The notes under the pieces were generated by a model. It worked only from the letters and a program-made list of their open reading frames with translations. It had not been told where the DNA came from and did not search any database. From NCBI GenBank assembly GCA_039566865.1, contig CM076960.1:10950501-11014500 (forward strand): DNA of 64,000 nucleotides. The letters are read 5' to 3'. The stretch is from Aurelia coerulea. Taxonomy: Eukaryota; Cnidaria; Scyphozoa; Semaeostomeae; Ulmaridae. The translations under genes were made by a program, and so were the position numbers. Positions 27,118 through 36,600 of this stretch are shown in pieces. Each line of letters begins with the position of its first letter. The stretch's first letter is position 1.

Positions 27118-30100
27118 TCTTTCAATGCTTCTCTTACTGTGGTGACTAATCTTGCTGCTACTCTCGCTGCATTCAACTCTAAACGTGGAATTGTCATGTT
27201 CTTCTTCAATGGTGGCAATCTTGTTTTGGCAGTCAGCAATTTTCCGAATCTTCCTTGTGGTAACTTCACTACTAAATACACTGCAGCACAGTATGCTGTT
27301 TGACTAGCATCTGCAAATGTGTGTAGTGACATCTCTTTTGGTTTCTCTGCTGATGTCACACATCTCGGAAACTCTATCTCTGGCTGTTGCTGCACCTGAC
27401 TCACAAAAGCGTCCCACCTGTTCTGCATTTCTTCACTTACTGAACTGTCCCAACTTATTCCTTCTCTGCACACATCTTGAAACATCTTTCGAGCTACAAT
27501 CGTGACTGGTCCTACCACTCCTAGTGGATCATAAATTCTTGACAACCGGCTCAACAACTCTCTCTTTGTCATGGTTTGACTTCTTTCTGTTTGCTCTACA
27601 ACTTGTGATATCTCCACAGCCATGACATCGCTCTCTGGATTCCACTTGATCCCAAGTACCTTACTCTGACTTTCACTCTGATTTAAACTTTGTTTCGCAA
27701 AAGTTTTCTCATTATCACCTTTCCTTTCCTCTGTCAGACCCCTTCGTACTTCCTCACTGTTGGACTTCCATTTATGGAGTGTGAATCCCCCCTTCTGCAT
27801 AACTTCTGTGAGCTTCCCTCTCAAGACTACAGCTTCACTCGAATTCATAGCTCCACCAACAAAATCATCCACAAATAAACTTCTAACCACCTTCCTTACA
27901 AACTCTGGATCCGCCTGCTCATAGTCTGAAATGTGCTTTTGCAGCGTAGCATTCAACAAAAATGGACTGGGCCCTGCCCCAAAAATAACTCTTGCAAACC
28001 TCAGCTCACAAACCTTCGAACACACATCCTTTGGATCCTCCATCCACAAAAACCTTAAAAAATCTCTGTCCTCTTCAGATACCTCAATCTGATGAAAAGC
28101 TTTCTGCACATCACCCACTAATGCGACTGCATACATTCTATAACGCAAAACAATGTCAAACAACATAGGCATCAACGCCGGTCCTTTGTGAAGACATTCA
28201 TTCAATGACCTACCACTTCTTCTCTCCTTTGCTGACGCATCGAACACTATTCTTACTTTGGTTGACTCAGCTTCTCGTCTGATGACTGCGTGATGTGGTA
28301 TATAGTGCTTTCCTTCCTTGACTTCCATTGCTTTCTCTGGAACCCTTTCAACGATTCCAGACTTTATTTGCTCCTGTATGATACCATCATAGGCTTCCAA
28401 TTGCTCAGGTATTGCTGATAATCTTTTCATCTGTGATCTTAACCGCTTCTCGCATAGCTGTTTGTTGTCTTGTAACGATGATCTAATTAACTCAGACTTC
28501 CAGGGTAGCTTAACAACGTAGCGTGTACCATTGAACGTGACTGTATCTTTAAACTCAGTATGTACTTGATCCCCTTCTCTAATTCCAACAGTCTCTAAGT
28601 CCCATAGTCTTTCTACCTCAGTAGATATCTCTTGTTTTTGTTCCATACAAAATAGCACACTACTTTCATGACCACAATCTTTTGTTCCTTGATAGGTTGG
28701 TCCTAGCAGTGTCCATCCTAATTTGGTTTCCTCAGCAATGGGTTGGTTTTCCTCCCCCCGTATCATACGTCCTGTCTTTACCTTACCTAAGTCCTCCAAA
28801 CCAATGATCACATGAATTTCTAACTCATTGTGTTGAGACACATCAGAGAACTTGATATCCTTTAGGTGCTCAAATTTTTGCTGCACCACTTCCGGTCTAG
28901 CGTTCCTCACAGTTGTCAGTTTACTGAGGGTGGCAGCTTCTGTAGTGAACTTAACTTCTCCATTCATGTTTCTAACCTCTAAATCATAAACTGCACATCT
29001 GTGACTCCTGCTGCCGTGGACTGTGTCCAGAATTTTGGTTTCATGTCGAACTGGCTTACCATTCAATTTGTCAGCAATCTTTTGCACCACATAAGTCTTA
29101 TCACTTCCGGTGTCTAACAGCATACGGCATGGAACTGGTTCTTTTCCTGGAATGTTGATCTTAGCTTGTACTGTCTGGTATGCAATGGCTCCCTTTGCTG
29201 TTACATGTAAACTGGTTACTTTCTCCTCTTTGCATATTGACACATGGTGACCCGTTTTCTTACATTTGTCGCATTCCTTCTTGTCTCTACATTTCCTTTG
29301 AGGGTGCCCCTTCCGCAGACACTGGAAACATCTGTTATATTTCCTCAAGATACCCTTTCTTTTATCAAGATCTTCCACTTGGCTACACTCTTTACTTGCA
29401 TGCTCTCCTAAACAATAAACACATGCTGCGCTGCTGACCGCTAACACTCTGCCCTCTCTCTTTCTTTCTACCACCGGCTGCTCCTGAGACTCGTCCGCAC
29501 TTCTGAGCACCAACTCTTGCCAGAATTGTTCTAGAAATTCTCCTATCCCCCATTCGTGGTTCACTTCCTTTGCTCGACGAATATTAATCGCTATATCTCT
29601 TGGTAATTTCTTCATCAATTCTGGTAGAACTGCTACGGAATAATGATCTCCTGGGACTCCTAAAACTGATAGCGCCTTGTAATGGGAATCTACTTCATCA
29701 TACAACTTTCGTAATTTATTTATATCTCTTGGATTTGATACTCCTTGCGTTGCCTTTAATGCTGCCATGTGTACCCCTTTCAACAATCCTGTTTGGCCAT
29801 ATTTTCCTTTTAGTGTTTCTATTGCTGGCTTGTAATTGTCACCAATTATGCAGAGATTGGCAATTGTTGTGCTTGCAGCACCATCCAAACAAGCTTTCAA
29901 ATATGACATTTTGTGCACATCAGAGTATCCTGGATTATCATCAACATTTCTCCGGAAATTATCCCAGAACTCTAACCATTTCATTGGATCTCCACTGAAA
30001 CGCTTTAACTCTAACTTAGGCAATTTCACAACATTTTGACTTCTAAAGTCATTTTCATTTCTGCCTGCATTCACTTCATTTCCGCCTGCATTCACTTCAT

Positions 30101-30917
30101 TTCCAAAAGTGGATCCTAAGTTCCCCCCAAAGGGATCATACCTTGATTGTCCAATATTTCCTAGCTGTCCGGGAATTTCTGTTGAACCAATATTCCTACA
30201 CTGTCCCATAATTCTTGACTGTCCGACATTTCCAAAGTGTCCAGTAATTTCTGTTGGTCCAACATTCCTAGGCTGTCCCAAATTTCCTGGTCGTCCGCTA
30301 ATTCCAAACTGTCCGAAACAATCTGGTTGCCCCAATATTTCTGGTTGTCCAAAAATCCCTTGCTGTCCGGTGTGAGCTCTTTCCCCATAATCATGTCCGG
30401 AATAATTTTCCCCAGCTCCATCACCCAACAAATCTGAACTAGGAAAATTAGAAAACAAAAACCCTGGTGACAAATTTCTCTGTGCTGGCCTAACTAAATC
30501 TCTTTGAGCCCCAAGTGACCCCCCAAGTCCAGCTACATTATCTTTCTTGGTTTCTTTCTTTTCTAATTCTGTCGCCTTGTTTAGGGCTACCTGTACCTTA
30601 GCAGCGTACGACCTACTTCGTTTTATTTCATCGACTAAACTATCCCTTAACTTCAATTTCCTCATTTCAGCTTGTATTTTAATGTCCAAATCTTTAATTT
30701 CAATCAAGCTCGGCTCTATCACGATTTGAAGTTCTTTAATTTCACTTACCAAGTCTTCGTCGACCCGTTCGACACAATTTATTTCATTTAATCGCGAAAA
30801 TGAATCTCTTAAGGCCTCTTTAAATACTTCTCTCTCATCTTTGAGATCGTGAAGCGCCATTAATTCATCTCGATTCGTTGCTTCCAAGTTGCCATCTTCG
30901 CGGCCGTCTTCAGACAT
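27078..30917 (-). CDS. BEL/Pao Gag-Pol polyprotein (gag, protease, reverse transcriptase, partial RNase H)
   Basis: The open frame begins upstream at a TTG (30932), but the first ATG, at 30917, gives 1279 residues. The N-terminus (about 1-125) is charged and probably coiled coil. Residues about 185-285 are a degenerate Gly-Gln-rich repeat (GQP, LGQ, VGQS units). Gag follows, then three CCHC-like knuckles (first cysteines near 499, 530 and 549). Protease has DTGS near 602. Reverse transcriptase has its first catalytic Asp near 936 in LVGDVQKAF and FVDD near 1015-1018. RNase H keeps HTFADAS (Asp near 1203) and PRLEL but ends before its remaining catalytic Asp residues. The last 14 or so residues are out-of-frame sequence past a deletion joint. 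Normally Pol continues through integrase; here it ends early. Expression would be driven by the LTR at 30988-31232. The leader between LTR and ATG is about 70 nt. Confidence 0.93.
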   Translation of the reverse strand: MSEDGREDGNLEATNRDELMALHDLKDEREVFKEALRDSFSRLNEINCVERVDEDLVSEIKELQIVIEPSLIEIKDLDIKIQAEMRKLKLRDSLVDEIKRSRSYAAKVQVALNKATELEKKETKKDNVAGLGGSLGAQRDLVRPAQRNLSPGFLFSNFPSSDLLGDGAGENYSGHDYGERAHTGQQGIFGQPEILGQPDCFGQFGISGRPGNLGQPRNVGPTEITGHFGNVGQSRIMGQCRNIGSTEIPGQLGNIGQSRYDPFGGNLGSTFGNEVNAGGNEVNAGRNENDFRSQNVVKLPKLELKRFSGDPMKWLEFWDNFRRNVDDNPGYSDVHKMSYLKACLDGAASTTIANLCIIGDNYKPAIETLKGKYGQTGLLKGVHMAALKATQGVSNPRDINKLRKLYDEVDSHYKALSVLGVPGDHYSVAVLPELMKKLPRDIAINIRRAKEVNHEWGIGEFLEQFWQELVLRSADESQEQPVVERKREGRVLAVSSAACVYCLGEHASKECSQVEDLDKRKGILRKYNRCFQCLRKGHPQRKCRDKKECDKCKKTGHHVSICKEEKVTSLHVTAKGAIAYQTVQAKINIPGKEPVPCRMLLDTGSDKTYVVQKIADKLNGKPVRHETKILDTVHGSRSHRCAVYDLEVRNMNGEVKFTTEAATLSKLTTVRNARPEVVQQKFEHLKDIKFSDVSQHNELEIHVIIGLEDLGKVKTGRMIRGEENQPIAEETKLGWTLLGPTYQGTKDCGHESSVLFCMEQKQEISTEVERLWDLETVGIREGDQVHTEFKDTVTFNGTRYVVKLPWKSELIRSSLQDNKQLCEKRLRSQMKRLSAIPEQLEAYDGIIQEQIKSGIVERVPEKAMEVKEGKHYIPHHAVIRREAESTKVRIVFDASAKERRSGRSLNECLHKGPALMPMLFDIVLRYRMYAVALVGDVQKAFHQIEVSEEDRDFLRFLWMEDPKDVCSKVCELRFARVIFGAGPSPFLLNATLQKHISDYEQADPEFVRKVVRSLFVDDFVGGAMNSSEAVVLRGKLTEVMQKGGFTLHKWKSNSEEVRRGLTEERKGDNEKTFAKQSLNQSESQSKVLGIKWNPESDVMAVEISQVVEQTERSQTMTKRELLSRLSRIYDPLGVVGPVTIVARKMFQDVCREGISWDSSVSEEMQNRWDAFVSQVQQQPEIEFPRCVTSAEKPKEMSLHTFADASQTAYCAAVYLVVKLPQGRFGKLLTAKTRLPPLKKNMTIPRLELNAARVAARLVTTVREALKEWLGLRSRHFSRC

Positions 30918-30965
30918 CTTCTTGCCCTTCAAAATTCACCAAAATATTCCTCGACCCCCAAGTGG

Positions 30966-30983
30966 GTCCCGTCGGAGGTGCCA
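30966..30983 (-). promoter_or_regulatory. Putative tRNA primer-binding site
   Basis: On the minus strand, four bases after the 5' LTR comes TGGCACCTCCGACGGGAC, which begins with the TGG complementary to tRNA CCA ends. I do not assign the tRNA species. Confidence 0.65.
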
Positions 30984-30987
30984 GTGA

Positions 30988-31232
30988 TGTTGGAAATACC
31001 CCAACCGTGCGAGTTCACAATTAAAACACATGAATATTCTGGCAAACTTCGATGCAAACTTTATGCAACATCGTAACGTAATTTCTCTCAATCTAACATA
31101 ACAACGGTCTACAACGAACTGGCTTCCGCTCGAAGCTTACGACAATCGTTCGATATCAAATAACAAAATACGCACGGGCTAAAACCCGGACTAATGTCCT
31201 TTAGAACTAAAAGTCTACCAATATTTCTTACA
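30988..31232 (-). repeat. 5' LTR of the BEL/Pao element
   Basis: 245-bp repeat, TG to CA, reading identical to the copy at 26168-26412. It should hold the promoter for gag-pol, but I do not see a clear TATA box. Confidence 0.96.
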
Positions 31233-31540
31233 GTTTCTTACGTGTTTCTTATAATTTTAATGCTGGAAGTATAGAGTTAATTTTGTTTTGTCTAAAGGGC
31301 TCCCAAATTACTTAGTAAGATCTCAAAACAAGTAGATAACATAATTCGTACTCAAAATAATGTTCAAACACTTGCTATAACTGTACAGCGTCAATACATT
31401 TTGAGTGTGACAGGAAAATTAAAACTGTAAATTACAAAAGTTTCTTAGCTTTTTCAATTCAGGTAGGGTTGTTTCTTAACTTTCAAAAAATTGAGCCTAT
31501 CGTTTCTTGTAAGCGGTTTCTTATGAAACAAAATACGTGT

Positions 31541-32106
31541 ATTCCCCACAATTGAGTAGCAGATATGGACCTCATCCTCAGTACAACTAGCGTTACATTT
31601 TGTGCAAATCCTATTTTCCAAAGCTATGTTATTAAACCGACCTACTTCTATATCATTAAATCATTAAGTCGTGATCGCCACACCAAAATTTAACAACTTG
31701 CTGTCCTAATGAAAAGTCATTGAGATGAACAAGGTATTCCGCTATTTCCAATTTACTATTAAATAATTTGTAGTACCTAAGTTTTCTATACTTGATGCTA
31801 GTTACCGATGCTTGGCTCCATCTTGTCGTGAAGAGCGGTTCTATAGTTTTGATTTCATATGTTTTTTTATCTGCGAAGGCCTTAACTGTTTTGTTTGTTT
31901 TGTTTTTAAATTCAGAACATGATTGTTATTGAGGTTTTTACAGTTTTTACTCTTGCCTCTTGTAAGTTATATCCCTTTATTTTACACACTTTAATTTTAA
32001 CAGGACTCTTAGTGATAGCAATAAGACAATTACTGACAAGGTTATCCTGTATAAATATGATACATTATTATAGTTATTGTTATTATTATAACTTCCCTTG
32101 AAGTTA
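31541..32106. other. No gene seen
   Basis: AT-rich unique sequence with a short TTATTATTA stretch near 32070-32092. The 60-codon ORF at 31919-32101 is low complexity and not recognisable. Confidence 0.4.
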
Positions 32107-32834
32107 TGAAGTGCCAGCATATGAGTCAAATCTTTCAATAGGGCACAGGGAAACCCGCAAATCTTCCAATTTCACGCTTATAAGCCAATGATATCGTCGT
32201 ATCCCGATCACATGACTGAAAATAAGGCTTTCGAGATAAATTTTCGAGTACCCTCACGAAAATAAAAATGGATATTCGAGTAATAAAGATACAGAGCTGG
32301 TTTTACCACGAATCGATTCGAGAGGCCCCACTCCACATTTGTTTTTCTGCATTTGGTTAAAATCTCGTCAGGGATCGGCGTTACATCGAGTTTCATTCCT
32401 TCGAAAATTGGACTATGTTCAAGAATTCTTCAGGAACGCTACAAATAAGATATAGCTTTCAAAATTTCACATGTTACGTGAATTATGTCCAGGAATAACA
32501 TGAAAATATTTGTTTTTGTGACTTTCGAAAATCCTAGACGAATTAAAGCTATTTGCTGCGAAGAAAGCTAATGGGCCTACCTTCACCCGCCGCAGAATCC
32601 CAGTAATCGGCATTAAATCACTCTTTTTCGCAATAATAACCAGCGGATACATTAACGAATAACTTCACCACAAATCCAATTTCTTTCCGCCATTTAATAA
32701 TCGATAATTTCGATAAAATGTGACAAGACTTTACAGCTTCTGCAGCAAACCGTCCAACTACCCTCGATTCAAAGTTTTCTTGTTGCAAACACGGTGGAAG
32801 TCTTGCAAGACTTGCATAAAACAAAAGGTTTTGC

Positions 32835-33507
32835 AGGAGGGTCCCGAGTCCACGGAAATGTCCGTGTCTTGTCCGTGGACAAGTCCGTGACCGTCCGTGG
32901 AAATTTTGAATTAAATTTGGTCACGGACAATTCCTAGCCACGGACGTGGTCCGTGGTGAAATTTAGAGTGTTACATCCACGGACAAAATGCTCTTGCCTT
33001 TCAAATGAGCGTAGAATACTTCATAAAGCAACAGTATGTTTGCAACTTCCTTTACAAACACATTTTTAAACAAATTCGTAGCAAATATTGCGATCTGTTG
33101 ATGCTCTGCTTCCGAACTTTGCGTATACTTTATGTCATATCTTTCAAGCTGATTTCATGACTGAAAACGAGGCAACCTACTTCGGAGCCATGACGCACAC
33201 ATTTGACAACAACGTGCTGCATGCGTTCGGTTTTTACGCAGACCTGTGATGGAAATATGCAAAGGAAAACTAACGAAACCAACAATTGTCATATGCAACC
33301 TTCACATTCACAGAATAAGATGCAAATTATATGGTCAATAGCCCAATCTGTGACTTGCATCATAAGTCCACGGACAGCCACGGACACGGCAGTGTGTCCG
33401 TGGACTATCGGTTTTCCGTGGAATTTTCTGAATTAATTTTACCACGGAAAAGTACACGGACATCCACGGACAAGACACGGACATTTCCGTGGACTCGGGA
33501 CCCTCCT
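32835..33507. mobile_element. hAT-like MITE rich in TCCGTGGA, nested in the foldback element
   Basis: A 673-bp insertion flanked by the 8-bp direct repeat GGTTTTGC (32827-32834 and 33508-33515). Terminal inverted repeats begin AGGAGGGTCCCGAGTCCACG and are identical for at least 45 bp. Near both ends TCCGTGGA/TCCACGGA words are repeated many times on both strands. The middle (about 33000-33340) is unique and non-coding. The 8-bp duplication suggests hAT, but the terminus does not begin with the usual CA, so the family is tentative. Confidence 0.85.
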
Positions 33508-33525
33508 GGTTTTGCAAGACTTAGG

Positions 33526-33754
33526 TCTCCCATATGACACAGCAAAATGATACCTTTGAGAATAGATTGCACACTCCTAAAGTCTTTCTATCGTTGCAAA
33601 ATAAAGAGAAAATAAAACATTTCTCAAAGATTGCAAATTTCTTTGTCACATCGGAAAAGTACATAATTTGTGAAAAGAAATTTCCCCTGCAATCTATTCT
33701 CAAAGGTGTACAATCTATTATCAATGGTAACATTTTGCTGTGTCATATGGGAGA
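33526..33754. repeat. Short inverted-repeat block at the centre of the foldback element
   Basis: CTCCCATATGACACAGCAAA at the left end pairs with its complement at the right end, and GAATAGATTGCA recurs inverted further in. It forms the loop region of the foldback element and may be a nested MITE, but no target duplication was identified. Confidence 0.6.
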
Positions 33755-34477
33755 TCTGAGCCTTGCACAACCTTTTGTTTTATGCAAGCTTTCCTGTTGC
33801 AACAAGAAACTTTGAATCGACGATAGTTGGACGGTTTGCTGCAGAGGCTGTAAAGTCTTGTCACATTTTATCGAAATTATCGATGATAAAATGGTGGAAA
33901 GAAATTGAATTTGTGGTGAAATTATTCGTTAATATATCCGCTGGTTATTATTGCGAAAAAGAGTGATTTAATGCCGATTACTGGGATTCTGCTGCGGGTA
34001 AAGGTAGGCCCATTAGCTTTCTTCGCAGCAAATAGCTTTAATTCGTCTAGGATTTTCGAAAATCACACAAACAAATACTTTCATGTAATTCCTGGACATA
34101 ATTCACGTAACATGTGAAATTTTGAAAGCTATATCTTATTTGTAGCGTTCCTGAAGAATTCTTGAACATAGGCCAATTTTCGAAGGAATGAAACTCGATG
34201 TAACGCCGATCCTTGGTAAGATTTTAACCAAATGCAGAAAAACAAATGTGGAGTGGGGCCTCTCGAATCGATTCGTGGTAAAACCAGCTCTGTATCTTTA
34301 TTACTTGAATATCCATTTTTATTTTCGTGAAGGTACTCGAAAATTTATCTCGAAAGCCTTATTTTCAGTCATGTGATCGGGATACGACGATATCATTGGC
34401 TTATAAGCGTGAAATTGGAAGATTTGCGGGTTTCCCTGTGCCCTATTGAAAGATTTGACTCATATGCTTGAAGTGCC

Positions 34478-34572
34478 CTTTTTGTTTTCAAGAAATGCCC
34501 CTTTAGCTTAATGGAAAAAGTGCCCTCGATGTGTCGTGCCCCTCCAAGTTTGAGATGCTTCCTACGTCCCTG
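34478..34572 (-). mobile_element. hAT-type end fragment (CAGGGACGTAGG)
   Basis: Read on the minus strand this starts CAGGGACGTAGGAAGCATCT and continues with GGGCACTTTTTCC words. It is homologous to 36492-36600 in the opposite orientation. The 32116-34468 foldback element inserted into its interior side. CAGGG-type termini are common in hAT elements; the partner end was not found. Confidence 0.6.
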
Positions 34573-34709
34573 TCAAGGGATCATTGAATAATTTTATTGT
34601 CACTTTCCAATCAGACTTTTCATCTGGCTGTAAGAGCATCTCATTGTAAGCTTTCTTTGCTAAGCTACTTTCATTTATCCATTCTTGCCAATCAGTGCCA
34701 GTAGGTACA

Positions 34710-34860
34710 CACGTATTTTTTTATAAGAAATTGCCCAAAAGAGCCTCAACTCTCAGATCGCCAAAAAATTAAGAAACTACAGTAGGTACAGTAGGTACAG
34801 GGAAAATATAAATTAAGACTCTATTCATAGAATTCTTAGTTTCTATAACAAAAATACGTG
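34710..34860. mobile_element. CACGTAT-type MITE, short copy 3
   Basis: Starts CACGTATTTTTTTATAAGAA and ends with the near-complement (TTCTATAACAAAAATACGTG). About 151 bp, no ORF. Contains a tandem CAGTAGGTA word near 34780-34800. Confidence 0.65.
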
Positions 34861-35398
34861 CAATGCGAGTCAGTATGTTCTTTATCACAGGGATCTCGTC
34901 TTGGTCCCTGCGCTCCGCCAAAGATGAACAGTTGCGTTTTACGCCAAATTTCATTTTACAAAACATTTAAGGTGAATCTTTTCCCCATCTTTTCTATCTC
35001 GTTATCTCACTCACTGAGCACTTTTCTATTGCTATGCTTTTCAGCTAATGTTGAGTATAAGACCCCCATATTTCACACCCGTACGTGAGTATAGGTGAGA
35101 ACAGCCAGAGACAACGTAGGGGGCAGTTTCTTGCTACTGCAATGGAGAAATTTGGAATGCCCAAAGGCTACCCAGGGACGGGCAAGTACTGTAAAATATT
35201 ACCCCATGATTGTCCAAAGGAATTGGAAAAAATATCCTGTTCTTTTATCACACTGTACAACTTTCCAGCCTAAAACAGCCAGTTTTTGGGACAAAGGATA
35301 AATTTTCAATTCAGTCTTCTTCTTTCATCAATTTGTAAGAAACATCAAGTGTGTTAACCTCCTATCATATCAAAATCCTTAAATTGACCTGCAAGCAG
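34861..35398. other. No gene seen
   Basis: Unique sequence; short overlapping ORFs at 34858-35301 give no recognisable protein and show no motif. Confidence 0.4.
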
Positions 35399-35871
35399 GG
35401 TCTACCTTTGTCTGCCAAGTTTACAGAAAAAAGACGAGGAATTCCAATTTTTCACCAAAGCGGTTCCACCTTTGTCCGGCAAGTTTCCGAAAAAATGGCC
35501 AGAAATTTCAAATTTTTCATTAAAGTGGTCCAACCAATGTCCGGCAACCGGTTTTTGGACATTTGTACTTTCATATCTATAATTACCACTTGCTTTCGAA
35601 AAATGTTATTTGGTCGAAACTACCGGTTTTGGAACAAATATCATCAGTGACAAGTATATATCTCATGTTAGACATTCTCCAGTAGCGTATTTATCGTTTT
35701 TGTCTGTAGCATTTGTGTAAAATTGTATGTAGATCATGTTAAAATTGTCCGCCAAATTAAAAAAAAACAGCAGAAAGTTGTCACCAAAAACTACCAGCTT
35801 TCCAAAGTTTTGGGACAAAGGTGGTGAAAATATTTTTCGCTAACTACCGGTTTTCGGAAAAAGGTAGGACC
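35399..35871. repeat. Imperfect foldback block with CCACCTTTGTCC words
   Basis: The block begins GGTCTACCTTTGTC and ends with the near-complement AAAAAGGTAGGACC. CCACCTTTGTCC and ACCGGTTTT words recur on both strands. It is probably a degraded MITE; no target duplication was seen. Confidence 0.5.
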
Positions 35872-36491
35872 ATCGTTCCCAGTGTGACATGCCCTGAAAT
35901 ACATAAGAAAGAAAAGAATTCAGCTCTAAGGAATGCTTAATGAACTTGAAATAAACGCATACCAGCCTGGGACAGCAAACGGTCTACTAGGGCTACCTGC
36001 GGGAATACCAGAAGGAGGCAGTCGTGGAACATATTTTAGGCAACTAGAAGTATTTTGTTCATACAAAATGCTTATTACAAAAAGTACCTGAGTAATGTAA
36101 ACATTGAAAAGGCTTCAAAAGCCTTATTTTGAAAATTTGAAGGAGGGCGCATAGCTAATAACTCTAATAAACCTTCAGTACTGGTGCAAATTCTTAATTT
36201 CTCATAAAATGTACGTGTGTGTCTTAATCACCCAAATAATACAAATATCACCATGGGTAGTTAGACACTGCAATTTTGCCTGTGCGTCTCAGCTTGTATT
36301 GCCTCTGTAGAGGAAGCATTTAACGTACCTGGGGTGGTAGAAATTAAAAACGTACTTATCTTTATTGGAAATTTAGGTCTGAGGCTGGTCGACAGTTTCT
36401 TAAACTTTAGGACTTGTTTGCTATAAAGTCTATCATGTGTTCCATAAAATTCCAAAGCTCTAAATGTTCAATTGGTCGTTATCATTTTCAA
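35872..36491. other. No gene seen
   Basis: Contains a further degraded piece related to the CACGTAT MITE near 36370-36410 (GGTCTGAGGCTGGTCGACAG, TTTCTTAA). No coding region supported. Confidence 0.4.
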
Positions 36492-36600
36492 CAGGGACGC
36501 AGGAAACATCTCAAACTTGGGGGGGGGGGGTGCACGGCACTTCAAGGGCACTTTTTCCATCATTTCCTGGAAATAAAAAGGGCACTTTTTTGTTTATTTC
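36492..36600 (+). mobile_element. hAT-type end fragment, inverted relative to 34478-34572
   Basis: Starts CAGGGACGCAGGAAACATCT, followed by a run of 12 G (36519-36530) and GGGCACTTTTTCC. The alignment with 34478-34572 is clear but imperfect. The far end of this element was not found. Confidence 0.55.

Larger units (their letters stand above)
26168..31232 (-). mobile_element. BEL/Pao LTR retrotransposon, internally deleted, recent insertion
   Basis: A 5065-bp element on the minus strand: 5' LTR 30988-31232, primer-binding site, gag-pol, polypurine tract, 3' LTR 26168-26412. Both LTRs are 245 bp, run TG to CA, and read identical to me along their length. The insertion is flanked by the 4-bp direct repeat GTTT (26164-26167 and 31233-31236). 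Order of domains (gag with zinc knuckles, protease, reverse transcriptase, RNase H, then integrase) and the reverse transcriptase sequence type identify BEL/Pao. The region encoding the rest of RNase H and most of integrase is missing, so the copy cannot be autonomous, although identical LTRs show it moved recently and so was probably mobilised in trans. Confidence 0.95.
26087..31540. mobile_element. CACGTAT-type MITE, copy 2, split by the BEL/Pao insertion
   Basis: The sequence left of the retrotransposon (AAGAAACTAAGGACCGGGGC) matches 21365-21386 of copy 1. The sequence right of it (CTCCCAAATTACTTAGTAAG, then GTAAGCGGTTTCTTATGAAA) matches 21497-21660. Together they rebuild one diverged MITE interrupted at GTTT. 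The left terminus is degraded and its start is approximate. Confidence 0.75.
32116..34468. mobile_element. Foldback (Mutator-like) element with ~0.7-kb inverted arms and 9-bp target duplication
   Basis: The element starts AGCATATGAGTC and ends with the complement GACTCATATGCT. It is flanked by the direct 9-bp repeat TGAAGTGCC (32107-32115 and 34469-34477). The arms, 32116 to about 32830 and about 33770-34468, are reverse complements with scattered mismatches, and the mirrored 62-codon frames at 32208-32396 (minus) and 34188-34376 (plus) are by-products of this symmetry. Long inverted arms with a 9-bp duplication fit Mutator-like or FB-type elements. No transposase remains. Another element (32835-33507) sits at the inner end of the left arm. 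Confidence 0.88.

Noticed and set aside
29600..30437. Plus-strand ORFs of 60-132 codons opposite gag-pol
   Set aside because: Antisense shadows of the BEL/Pao coding frame and its repeat tract.
32208..32396. Mirrored 62-codon ORFs in the foldback arms (also 34188-34376)
   Set aside because: They are the same sequence by inverted symmetry and lack any known domain.
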